Origin: Microbispora hainanensis
Lineage (GTDB): Bacteria; Actinomycetota; Actinomycetes; Streptosporangiales; Streptosporangiaceae
Length of the DNA stretch: 64,000 bases
Direction: 5' to 3'
Assembly: GCF_006874475.1 (NCBI RefSeq)
Contig: NZ_VIRM01000007.1
Span: forward strand, 1 to 64,000
The translations under genes and the position numbers were made by a program. Positions 1-7,438 of the stretch are shown here, one piece after another; the stretch's first letter is position 1; each line of letters opens with the position of its first letter. The notes below the pieces were generated by a model. It worked only from the letters and a program-made list of their open reading frames with translations. It searched no databases and was not told the DNA's origin.

Positions 1-861
1 GCCCGTCTTCTTCGCGTTGGCGAGCTGCCAGGTGCCGTTCTCGCCGAAGGCGAAGTCTCCGGTCGCGAACTCCTGCCAGCTCGTGGTCTGCGTGTTGTTG
101 ATGACCGAGTTGGGCGCATAGCCCTTCTTGAGCCAGTCGGCCCACAGGGCCACCGCCGAGACACCCTCGGGTGAGTCCAGTTTCGTGAGATTCGCTCCGG
201 AGCCCCAGAACCAGGGCAGGAACTGGAAGCTGCCCTCCTCGGTGCCGATCGCCGAGAACGTGATGCCCTTCTTGCCCGCCGCCTTCACCTTCTCCAGCGC
301 CGCCGTCAGCGACGCCCAGTCCTTCACCGCGTCGGCGTCCACCCCGGCCTTCTTCAGCACCTCCTTGTTGTAGTAGAGCGCGAGCGTGTTGGCCCCGATC
401 GGGATGCCGTACGTCTTGCCGCCGAGCTGACCGGCCGCGAGCAGGTTCGGCGCGATGGATGCGACGTCGAGCTTGTTCTCCTCGGTCGTCGTCAGCACCC
501 CGGCCTCGGCCAGCGTCGAGACCACCGGGTTGTCCACGATCAGCACGTCCGGCGAGTTGCCCTGCTGGGCCGCCAGCAGCGCCTTGTTCGTCAGGTCGGT
601 GGTGTCGTAGCCGGTCCGCTCGACCGTGACTCCCGCCTGGGTGCCGCACGTGTCCAGCAGCTTCACCCAGTCGGAACTCTTGTCGTACTGGGGGTAGGGG
701 TCCCAGATCGTGTAGGTCCCGCCCCCGGCGGCCTGGCTCGCACCCGCCGAGGAGGCGCCGGTGCCGTCGGGCTGTGACGAGCAGGCGGCCAGCCCGGTTG
801 CGGCCACGAGGACCGCCGCACCCATCCCGGCCGCACGCCGGCCGCTTGACCCTGGTCTCAT
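1..861 (-). CDS. Extracellular sugar-binding lipoprotein of an ABC importer (3' end outside window)
   Basis: The start ATG is preceded by a good AGGAGG site. The protein begins with a lipoprotein signal peptide whose lipobox reads LAAC, followed by a low-complexity Ser/Ala/Gly linker and a mature start like GGTYTIWDPYPQYDKSSDWVK. The segment IPIGANTLALYYNKEVLKKAG is typical of CUT1 solute-binding proteins (SBP_bac_1 family), which deliver oligosaccharides to a permease at the outer face of the membrane. About 287 residues are present; such proteins usually have 410-450, so roughly a third lies beyond the left edge. The permease genes would be expected to the left. The substrate cannot be read from this part. 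The paired LacI-type palindromes upstream suggest repression by a LacI regulator that is not in this stretch. Confidence 0.9.
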   Translation of the reverse strand, partial: MRPGSSGRRAAGMGAAVLVAATGLAACSSQPDGTGASSAGASQAAGGGTYTIWDPYPQYDKSSDWVKLLDTCGTQAGVTVERTGYDTTDLTNKALLAAQQGNSPDVLIVDNPVVSTLAEAGVLTTTEENKLDVASIAPNLLAAGQLGGKTYGIPIGANTLALYYNKEVLKKAGVDADAVKDWASLTAALEKVKAAGKKGITFSAIGTEEGSFQFLPWFWGSGANLTKLDSPEGVSAVALWADWLKKGYAPNSVINNTQTTSWQEFATGDFAFGENGTWQLANAKKTG

Positions 862-902
862 GCGTGACCTCCTAGCGTTACGCGCCTGTTTCCGATCGGA
901 GT

Positions 903-927
903 CGAATCGGTTCGGCGAATCGGTTCG
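903..927. promoter_or_regulatory. Tandem LacI-type operator pair (promoter-proximal)
   Basis: Two copies of the near-palindrome CGAATCGGTTCG lie at 903-914 and 916-927, offset by exactly 13 bp, 42 bp upstream of the binding-protein start. The sequence resembles LacI-family operators. The same core recurs as a perfect palindrome at 1085-1109. The whole gap 862-1246 contains only these two operator pairs; no gene is supported there. Confidence 0.6.
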
Positions 928-1084
928 CCGACGATAGGCCCGGCCCGGCACACGCGTCAATGGGGTACGCGGCCCGATTTGCGAAGACGCCCGCCTGGAG
1001 GGGGCGCGCCGACGCGATGACGATGGTGTGCCGGAACGGTTTCCGGTCCTTTGACCGTTGGCGACAGCGCGCTTATCGTCCGGT

Positions 1085-1109
1085 CGAATCGATTCGCCGA
1101 ATCGATTCG
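1085..1109. promoter_or_regulatory. Tandem perfect palindromes CGAATCGATTCG (distal operator pair)
   Basis: Two perfect 12-bp palindromes, CGAATCGATTCG, occupy 1085-1096 and 1098-1109, again with a 13-bp offset. They differ from the proximal pair by one base per copy and lie 182 bp further upstream. This could allow a tetrameric or looping repressor to bridge both pairs. That role is an inference from spacing and similarity. Confidence 0.6.
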
Positions 1110-1246
1110 ATGCCCCGATGTGAGCGCGCCCTCGGTCTTCTCGACCCGAACCGCGCAGGTCGACCCAGCGTGGACTCGCCGTCGCCGGGCCGGACACCTC
1201 AGCCGGGCGGCGCCGACGACCTCGCCCGGCATTTTCGCTCAAGAAT

Positions 1247-1825
1247 TCAGGCCGGGCGGGCCCGGAGGCCGTCGAGGGCCATGCCCAGCACCCGCTCACG
1301 CTGGTCGTCGTCGACGAACCCGCCGCCGGTGATGCCGGAGATCATCCGCAGGACGTCGTCGAAGGTCACGTCGCCGCGGATCACCCCGGCCTCCCGCGCC
1401 CGGTCGAACAACGGCTGCCCCGCCTCGTACATCGCGGCGCGGCACGACCGCATCATCTCCGAGTCGCGGTTGAGCGCCTCGTGGATGGCCCGCTTGGTGG
1501 CCACGTAGTCCACGAACCGGCGCAGCCAGGCGGCCAGCGCCTCCCACGGCGGCAGGTCGGCGACCTGCCGCGCGGCGTCGCACAGCTCGTCGATCTCGTC
1601 CAGGTAGACGCTGTCGAACAGGTCCTGCCGCGTGGGGAAGTTGCGGTAGAGCGTGCCGATGCCGACGCCGGCGCGCCGGGCGATGTCCTCCAGCGAGGCA
1701 TCCGTGCCGCGCTCCGCGAACGCCTCCCGCGCGGCGGCGAGCAGCGCGTCGAAATTGCGCCGCGCGTCGGCGCGCTGGGGGCGTCGCACCCTCGTCCGGG
1801 GGCCTTCGGCCGCCTTGTCCTTCAC
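1247..1825 (-). CDS. TetR-family transcriptional repressor
   Basis: This 192-residue protein has an N-terminal TetR helix-turn-helix at about residues 24-70, with the family-typical run AFAERGTDASLEDIARRAGVGIGTLYRNFPTR in which GVGIGTLYRNF is the recognition helix. The C-terminal ligand domain ends in GMALDGLRARPA and resembles those of regulators of drug efflux. The start is GTG behind GGAGGAG. It is divergent from the MFS exporter at 2041, with inverted repeats between them, so it most likely represses the exporter, its own gene and perhaps the following SDR gene. The inducer is unknown. Confidence 0.92.
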   Translation of the reverse strand: MKDKAAEGPRTRVRRPQRADARRNFDALLAAAREAFAERGTDASLEDIARRAGVGIGTLYRNFPTRQDLFDSVYLDEIDELCDAARQVADLPPWEALAAWLRRFVDYVATKRAIHEALNRDSEMMRSCRAAMYEAGQPLFDRAREAGVIRGDVTFDDVLRMISGITGGGFVDDDQRERVLGMALDGLRARPA

Positions 1826-1848
1826 CGGTCTCCTCCCGAGGTTGAACC

Positions 1849-1883
1849 GGAGGCTTACCTCCGCTAATGTGGAGGCACGCCTC
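1849..1883. promoter_or_regulatory. Candidate TetR operator between regulator and exporter
   Basis: The divergent intergenic region contains GGAGG-N4-CCTCC at 1849-1862 and GAGGC-N2-GCCTC at 1872-1883. The inner half-sites also pair with each other as CCTCC-N8-GGAGG. The position between a TetR gene and an efflux gene makes an operator likely; assignment is by context. Confidence 0.5.
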
Positions 1884-2040
1884 GACTTTAGCAGGCGGGC
1901 ATTCGCGTTCGCGTCTCCCCTGCCCGCGCCCCCCTGATCGTCGCCCCCCTGATCGTTCGCTTTGTCATGCGCCGTCCCCGCAACCGGGCGGCGTCACCGG
2001 CGCGCCTCGTCGCACCGGTCCCTCCTGTCGAAGGATCTCG

Positions 2041-3474
2041 ATGTCACGCACCACCTCGCCGCAACGGCTGACCTTCCTCGCGCTGGGAGCCGCCGTGGCC
2101 TCGTTCTCCCTGCTGCAGTCCCTGGTCAGCCCCGTGCTGTCCACCATCCAGCACGACCTCCACACCAGCCAGAGCGCGGTGACCTGGGTGCTCACCGCCT
2201 GGCTGCTGTCCGCGTCCGTCGCCACGCCGCTGCTGGGCCGCATCGCCGACATGATCGGAAAAGACCGCACGCTGCTCGTCGGGCTGGCCGCCATCGCGCT
2301 CGGCTGTGTCGTGGCCGCCATCGCCCCCAACGTCGGGGTGCTGATCGTCGCCCGGATCATCCAGGGCTTCGGCGGGGCCGTGTTCCCCGTGTCGTTCGGG
2401 ATCGTGCGCGACGAGTTCCCCGCCACCCGGGTGCCCTCGATCGTCGGCATCCTGTCGGCCGTCATCGCGGTCGGCGGCGGCGTCGGGATCGTGCTCGCCG
2501 GCCCGATCGTCGACGCCCTCGGCTGGCGCTGGCTGTTCTGGATCCCGGCGATCGTCGTGGTCGCCACCGCGTTCCTGGCGTACCGCAACGTGCCCCGGTC
2601 GCCGGTGCGCACCCCCGGCCGGGTCAACTGGGCGGCCGCGGCGCTGCTGTCCGGATGGCTGGTGGCGCTGCTGGTCCCGCTGAGCGAAGGATCCGCCTGG
2701 GGCTGGGGTTCGGCCGCCGTCGTCGTGCCGCTCACGGGCGCCGCGGTGCTGTTCGCCGCGTGGATCGCGGTCGAGCTGCGCTCCCGCGACCCGCTGATCG
2801 ACATGCGCATGATGCGGCTTCCGGCCGTGTGGACGACCAACCTGGTGGCGCTGCTGTTCGGCGCCGGCATGTTCGCCTCGTACGCCTTCCTGCCGCAGTT
2901 CATGCAGATTCCGGCGGCCGTGACCGGCTACGGATTCGGATCGAGCGTGACCGAGGCAGGGCTGCTGATGCTGCCCATGCTCGTCACGATGGCCGTCGCC
3001 GGCACGGTGAGCGGCCCGCTCTCCCGCGTCGCCGGGGTCAAGGCCCAGCTCGTGTGGGGATGCGCGCTCGGCGCGCTGTCGAGCGGCGGCATCGCCCTCT
3101 GGCACGACCGGCCCTGGCAGCTCGCCGTCGCGACCGCCGTGTTCGGGCTCGGTCTCGGCCTGGCCTACGCCTCGATGACCAACCTGATCGTGCAGAGCGT
3201 GCCGGCCGGCCAGACCGCCGTCGCCGGCGGGATGAACACCAACATCCGCACCATCGGCGGCTCCATCGGCACCGCCGCGATCAGTGCCCTCGTCACCGGC
3301 CACCTGCGCCCCGACGGCCTGCCGTACGAGTCGGGCTTCACCACCGCCTTCCTGGTGATGGCCCTGACCCTGGCGGCCACCGTCGCCGTGGCGCTGCTGG
3401 TGCCGGGGGCGCGCCGCCGTACGGCGCTCGCCGCCGAGGCGGCCGAGCGGGTCCCTGCGCGCGCGGCGCACTGA
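2041..3474 (+). CDS. MFS drug efflux transporter, DHA2 (EmrB/QacA) type
   Basis: This 477-residue integral membrane protein has about fourteen hydrophobic helices. It carries motif A of the major facilitator family between helices 2 and 3 (LLGRIADMIGKDRTLLVG) and a motif-C-like glycine-rich segment in helix 5 (VIAVGGGVGIVLAGPIVDALGWRWLFWI). These mark proton-driven multidrug exporters of the DHA2 group. The ATG at 2041 follows AAGGA at a good distance and matches the family N-terminus; reading further upstream would add an unlikely basic stretch. It is divergent from the TetR gene and followed after 27 bp by an SDR gene, probably in one transcript. The exported compound is unknown. Confidence 0.92.
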   Translation: MSRTTSPQRLTFLALGAAVASFSLLQSLVSPVLSTIQHDLHTSQSAVTWVLTAWLLSASVATPLLGRIADMIGKDRTLLVGLAAIALGCVVAAIAPNVGVLIVARIIQGFGGAVFPVSFGIVRDEFPATRVPSIVGILSAVIAVGGGVGIVLAGPIVDALGWRWLFWIPAIVVVATAFLAYRNVPRSPVRTPGRVNWAAAALLSGWLVALLVPLSEGSAWGWGSAAVVVPLTGAAVLFAAWIAVELRSRDPLIDMRMMRLPAVWTTNLVALLFGAGMFASYAFLPQFMQIPAAVTGYGFGSSVTEAGLLMLPMLVTMAVAGTVSGPLSRVAGVKAQLVWGCALGALSSGGIALWHDRPWQLAVATAVFGLGLGLAYASMTNLIVQSVPAGQTAVAGGMNTNIRTIGGSIGTAAISALVTGHLRPDGLPYESGFTTAFLVMALTLAATVAVALLVPGARRRTALAAEAAERVPARAAH

Positions 3475-3501
3475 AGATCACCCGAAAAAGAGGAAACAAT
3501 C

Positions 3502-4404
3502 ATGCAGAGGACATGGCTCGTCACCGGCGCCTCCCGGGGCCTGGGACACGCGCTCGCTCACGAGGTGCTCGAACGCGGCGACCGTCTCGTGGCCACCGCC
3601 CGCCGGCCGGAACGGCTGGACGACCTCGTCCGGGCCCACGGCGACCGGGTGCGCGCCGTCGCGCTCGACGTCACCGACGCCGCGGCGGCGCAGCGCGCCG
3701 TACGGCTGGCCGTCGAGGAGTTCGGCTCGCTGGACGTGCTGGTGAACAACGCGGGGTACGCGAACTCCTCGCCCATCGAGGAGACCTCCGACGAGGACTT
3801 CCGGGCGCAGTTCGAGACCAACCTGTTCGGCGTCGTCACCATGACCAGGGCCGCGCTGCCGGTGATGCGCGCGCAGCGGTCCGGTCACATCCTGCAGATC
3901 GGCTCGGTCGGCGGCCGGGTCGGGGGCACGCCGGGGCTCGGCGCCTACCAGTCGGCCAAGTTCGCCGTCGAGGGGTTCTCCGAGGTGCTGAACAGCGAGG
4001 TCCGCCCGCTGGGGATCTCCGTGGTCATCGTCGAGCCCGGCGGGTTCCGTACGGACTGGGGCGGCTCGTCGATGCGCATCCCGCCGGTGGGACCCGACTA
4101 CGAGCAGACCGTCGGCCGGGTCAACGCCTACCGGCGCGAGGTGGACGGCGCCCAGCCGGGCGATCCCCGGCGCGCGGCCAGGGTGATCGCCGGGCTGGTC
4201 GACGTGGACGAGCCGCCGCTGCGGCTGCTGCTCGGCTCCGACGCGCTGCGCCTGGCCGAGCAGGCGTCTCGCGCCCGCTCGGCCGAGGCGGAGCGCTGGG
4301 CCGCCGTCAGCCGTTCGACCGACTTCGACGGCGTCGTGGGGCTGACCGAGGAGCCGGTCGCCCGCCTGCTGGGTCACGGGCCCTCAGCACACAGGGGGCA
4401 CTGA
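3502..4404 (+). CDS. Classical short-chain dehydrogenase/reductase
   Basis: This 300-residue cytosolic oxidoreductase has the nucleotide motif TGASRGLG near residue 8, NNAG near residue 90 and the catalytic pair Tyr149/Lys153 in YQSAK, with the active-site Ser in IGSVGG. The fold uses NAD(P)H to reduce a carbonyl or the reverse. The C-terminal part (EPGGFRTDWGGSSM) is typical of the SDR subgroup annotated as oxidoreductase or SDR family NAD(P)-dependent. Start ATG follows AGAGGAAA. It lies 27 bp behind the efflux gene, so it may act on the same toxic compound. It converges on the acyl-CoA synthetase with only 14 bp between stops. Confidence 0.9.
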   Translation: MQRTWLVTGASRGLGHALAHEVLERGDRLVATARRPERLDDLVRAHGDRVRAVALDVTDAAAAQRAVRLAVEEFGSLDVLVNNAGYANSSPIEETSDEDFRAQFETNLFGVVTMTRAALPVMRAQRSGHILQIGSVGGRVGGTPGLGAYQSAKFAVEGFSEVLNSEVRPLGISVVIVEPGGFRTDWGGSSMRIPPVGPDYEQTVGRVNAYRREVDGAQPGDPRRAARVIAGLVDVDEPPLRLLLGSDALRLAEQASRARSAEAERWAAVSRSTDFDGVVGLTEEPVARLLGHGPSAHRGH

Positions 4405-4418
4405 GGCCTCCGGCCGGG

Positions 4419-6113
4419 TCAGGACCGCAACTCGGGGAACTGGTCGTCCCGCCACTCCCCGGACAGCTCGGTGCCGGCCTGCGCGGCGTCGCTCTCCCTG
4501 GCCCGCAGCTCGACCCGGCGGATCTTCCCCGAGATGGTCTTGGGCAGCTCGGCGAACTCCAGCCGGCGCACCCGCTGGTAGGGCGCGAGCCTCTCACGGG
4601 CGTGCCGCAGGATGGCCCCGGCGGTCTCCCGGTTCGGCTCCCAGCCCGCGGCCGGCACCACGTACGCCTTGGGCACGGCGAGCCGGATCGGGTCGGGAGC
4701 GGGCACGACCGCCGCCTCCGCGACGGCGGGGTGCTCGATGAGCACGCTCTCCAGCTCGAACGGCGAGATCTTGTAGTCGGACGCCTTGAACACGTCGTCG
4801 GTGCGTCCCACGAAGGTGATCGAGCCGTCGGCGTCCCGGACCGCGACGTCGCCGGTGTGGTAGAGGCCCCCGGACATGGCCCCTTCCTCACCGTCCAGGT
4901 AGCCGGTCATCAGGTTGACCGGCCGCGCGGCGAGATCGAGGCAGATCTCGCCCTCGTCCGCCGGCCGGCCGGTCACCGGATCGACCACGACGACCGGGAC
5001 GCCGGGAAGGGGGCGGCCCATCGAGCCGGCCTTCACGGGGGCGCCGGGCGTGTTGGCGATCAGCGCCGTCGTCTCGGTCTGGCCGTACCCGTCGCGGACC
5101 GTCAGCCCCCACGCCCGCTCCACCTGGGCGATGACCTCCGGGTTCAGCGGCTCGCCCGCGGCGACCGCCTCACGCAGGCTGCCCGGCCCGTCGCCGAGGT
5201 CGGCCTGGATGAGCATCCGCCAGACCGTGGGCGGCGCGCAGAACGTGGTGACCCCCGCCCGGCGGATCTGCCCCAGCAGGGCGGCGGCGTCGAAGCGGGA
5301 GTAGTTGTGCACGAACACCGTCGCCTCGGCGTTCCACGGCGCGAAGAAGCAGCTCCAGGCGTGCTTGGCCCAGCCGGGCGAGCTGATGTTGAGGTGCACG
5401 TCGCCCGGCCGCACCCCGGCGAAGTACATCGTCGTCAGGTGCCCGACCGGATAGGACACCTGCGTGTGCCGCACGAGCTTGGGCCGGCTCGTCGTCCCCG
5501 AGGTGAAGTAGAGCAGCAGCGGATCGCCGGGCGAGGTTCGGGCCTCGAACGGCTCCGGCTCGGGCATCGCGTAGGCGTCGCCATAGCGGAGCCACCCGGC
5601 CGCCTCCCCCACGCAGACGCGGCCGAACTCTCCCGGCACGCCGTCGAACTTGTGCGTGTCGGCCGCGTTGGCGATGACGTGCCGGACCCGCCCCCGCTCC
5701 ACGCGGTCGGCGAGGTCCGCCGTGCCCAGGGCGGTGGTCGCCGGCATGATCACCGCGCCGAGCTTCATCACCGCCAGCATCGACTCCCACAGCTCGACCT
5801 GGTTGCCGAGCATCAGCAGCACGTGGTCGCCCGCGCCCACCCCCTGGGCGGCCAGCCAGGCCGCCACCTGGTCGGACCGGCGGGCCATCTCGTCGAAGGA
5901 GTAGCGCCGCTCGGAGCCGTCCTCCTCCACGATCCACAGCGCCGTACGCGGGTTTCCCCGGGCGATCGCGTCGAACCAGTCCGTGGCCCAGTTGAACCTG
6001 TCGCCGAAGACGGGCCAGGCGAACTCGCGTGCCGCCCGCTCGGGGTCCTCTCTCAAGGAGAGCAGCAGGTCACGGGCTTCCCGGAAGACATGGGTGCTGG
6101 TCGTCTCGCTCAC
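4419..6113 (-). CDS. AMP-dependent acyl-CoA synthetase (medium-chain type)
   Basis: This 564-residue protein of the adenylate-forming superfamily activates a carboxylic acid with ATP and joins it to CoA. The P-loop-like motif YFTSGTTSRPK, the core DGYGQTET, the hinge region YHTGDVAVRDADGSITFVGRTDDV and the C-terminal catalytic lysine in PKTISGKIRR are all present. Similarity is closest to ACSM/MbcS-type synthetases for short or medium-chain acids. I chose the GTG at 6113 because AAGGAG sits six bases upstream; an ATG at 6176 has no such site. The Wadjet gene jetD ends 59 bp upstream on the same strand, so read-through is possible but no functional link is implied. Confidence 0.92.
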   Translation of the reverse strand: MSETTSTHVFREARDLLLSLREDPERAAREFAWPVFGDRFNWATDWFDAIARGNPRTALWIVEEDGSERRYSFDEMARRSDQVAAWLAAQGVGAGDHVLLMLGNQVELWESMLAVMKLGAVIMPATTALGTADLADRVERGRVRHVIANAADTHKFDGVPGEFGRVCVGEAAGWLRYGDAYAMPEPEPFEARTSPGDPLLLYFTSGTTSRPKLVRHTQVSYPVGHLTTMYFAGVRPGDVHLNISSPGWAKHAWSCFFAPWNAEATVFVHNYSRFDAAALLGQIRRAGVTTFCAPPTVWRMLIQADLGDGPGSLREAVAAGEPLNPEVIAQVERAWGLTVRDGYGQTETTALIANTPGAPVKAGSMGRPLPGVPVVVVDPVTGRPADEGEICLDLAARPVNLMTGYLDGEEGAMSGGLYHTGDVAVRDADGSITFVGRTDDVFKASDYKISPFELESVLIEHPAVAEAAVVPAPDPIRLAVPKAYVVPAAGWEPNRETAGAILRHARERLAPYQRVRRLEFAELPKTISGKIRRVELRARESDAAQAGTELSGEWRDDQFPELRS

Positions 6114-6172
6114 GGTGACTCCTTCGTCGCGCAGGCCACGGAGGTCAACGTACGACCGTGCCTCGCGCCGTG

Positions 6173-7438
6173 TCACCCCCGAAGATCCGCCAGCAGGGAG
6201 TCGGCGACGGCCTCCTCGTAGACCGCGATCCCCTTCTCGCGCATCGCGTCCGCGAGGGCGGGATCCCAGGGTGCCGGCACCGGCCGCCCGGTGAGCCGCA
6301 GGTGCTCGTCACCCTCGGGGAGATCGCCCAGGTTCGCGAGACCCGCGAGGTAATCGGCGCCGGTCATGCGCCAGATCTCCGCACCGTAGCGCCGTGCTAC
6401 AGCACCGGCCATGTCCACTCCCGGCCAGTCGAAATCGCCGTGATAACGCAGACGGGCCCCGCCCCGTACGGCTGTCGCCGCCAGCCGATGGAAAGCCGTC
6501 GAAGGGCGTCCCTCGGTGCAGACGAGGGGCGGGCAGTCCGGCCCGAGTTCCGCCGCCGCGCGCCGCAGCACGGCCGGGTTCTCACACACGTGCACCACAG
6601 GGGCGCGCAGGGCGATGGAGAAGGTGCCGAGCTGGTGGAGCGTGACCTGGAACGGCGTGCCGAAGCGGGCGGCGCCCGTCAGCCACTCACCCAGCCCCTC
6701 CCCCTCCGCAGGCAGGTTCAGGACGAGGATCCGGCTGGCGAGGTCGTCGGCGACCACCTCGTAGCGGTCCCACAGATCCCGGCGCTCCTCCGCCGTGCTC
6801 GGGGCCGGAACGCCCGCGCGGATCGCCAGGGCCCGCAGCACCAGCGTGGACAGAGTGGCCGGATGGTCGAGGGTCTTGGGATGGCCCGTGATCGTGGCGG
6901 CCAGCCCGGCGAGGGTGATCTCCGCGTCGTCCTCGGGTCGCGTCGTCAGGAACTGCAAAACGCGGGCGGCCCTGGCGAGCGCCCCGGCCGTGCGCGGGCG
7001 GCCGGCGAGCCGGCTCGCGGTGCCGTCGCGGCTCACCGCGTCGAGCCACTCGCGGTACCACTCCGCGGTCTCATGCAGCGGGCTCTCCTTCGCGGGCCGC
7101 ACGGCCTCGTCGCGGGCGGCGCGTGCGCGGGCCGCCTCGCGGGGCCGGTTCCGCAGCGGCCCGCCGAGCGCCTCAAGCAGGTCGACCAGGCCAAGGTCGG
7201 TCCCGGCGCGTACGACGGCGTCGAGCTCGCGCAGCGTGACGCCGATGCGCTTGACGCCCGGTTCGCGGTAGCCGACGAGGCCGATGAGGGCCGCGCGCTC
7301 CGCCTCGTCGGGATTGTTCACGCCGATCGAAGCGTCCAGGCTGCCGCCGTTGCCTTCCAGGCGGCGCCGCGCGGCCTGGAGCAGGCGGCGATACTCCGGC
7401 CCCCGGTAGCGCTCCACCGCTTTCGCGGCCACGGTCAT
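6173..7438 (-). CDS. jetD: Wadjet JetD, Toprim-containing nuclease subunit (DUF2399 type)
   Basis: This 421-residue protein is the last gene of a four-gene Wadjet cassette. The C-terminal half carries a Toprim fold: an acidic residue in VHVCENPAV near residue 283 and the DxD pair in YHGDFDWPGVDMA near residue 334. In Wadjet, JetD cleaves plasmid DNA after the JetABC SMC complex has recognised a small circular molecule by loop extrusion. The family corresponds to TIGR02679/DUF2399. The ATG overlaps the jetC stop by 4 bp (ATGA), so translation is coupled. The Toprim acidic residues appear intact, so I expect the nuclease to be active. Subtype numbering of Wadjet is left open. Confidence 0.92.
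   Translation of the reverse strand: MTVAAKAVERYRGPEYRRLLQAARRRLEGNGGSLDASIGVNNPDEAERAALIGLVGYREPGVKRIGVTLRELDAVVRAGTDLGLVDLLEALGGPLRNRPREAARARAARDEAVRPAKESPLHETAEWYREWLDAVSRDGTASRLAGRPRTAGALARAARVLQFLTTRPEDDAEITLAGLAATITGHPKTLDHPATLSTLVLRALAIRAGVPAPSTAEERRDLWDRYEVVADDLASRILVLNLPAEGEGLGEWLTGAARFGTPFQVTLHQLGTFSIALRAPVVHVCENPAVLRRAAAELGPDCPPLVCTEGRPSTAFHRLAATAVRGGARLRYHGDFDWPGVDMAGAVARRYGAEIWRMTGADYLAGLANLGDLPEGDEHLRLTGRPVPAPWDPALADAMREKGIAVYEEAVADSLLADLRG

Noticed and set aside
1962..6221. Very long open frame of 1419 codons on the + strand
   Set aside because: It runs antisense or out of frame through the MFS, SDR and acyl-CoA synthetase genes; Arg/Pro/Ala-rich composition is that of a GC-rich shadow frame.
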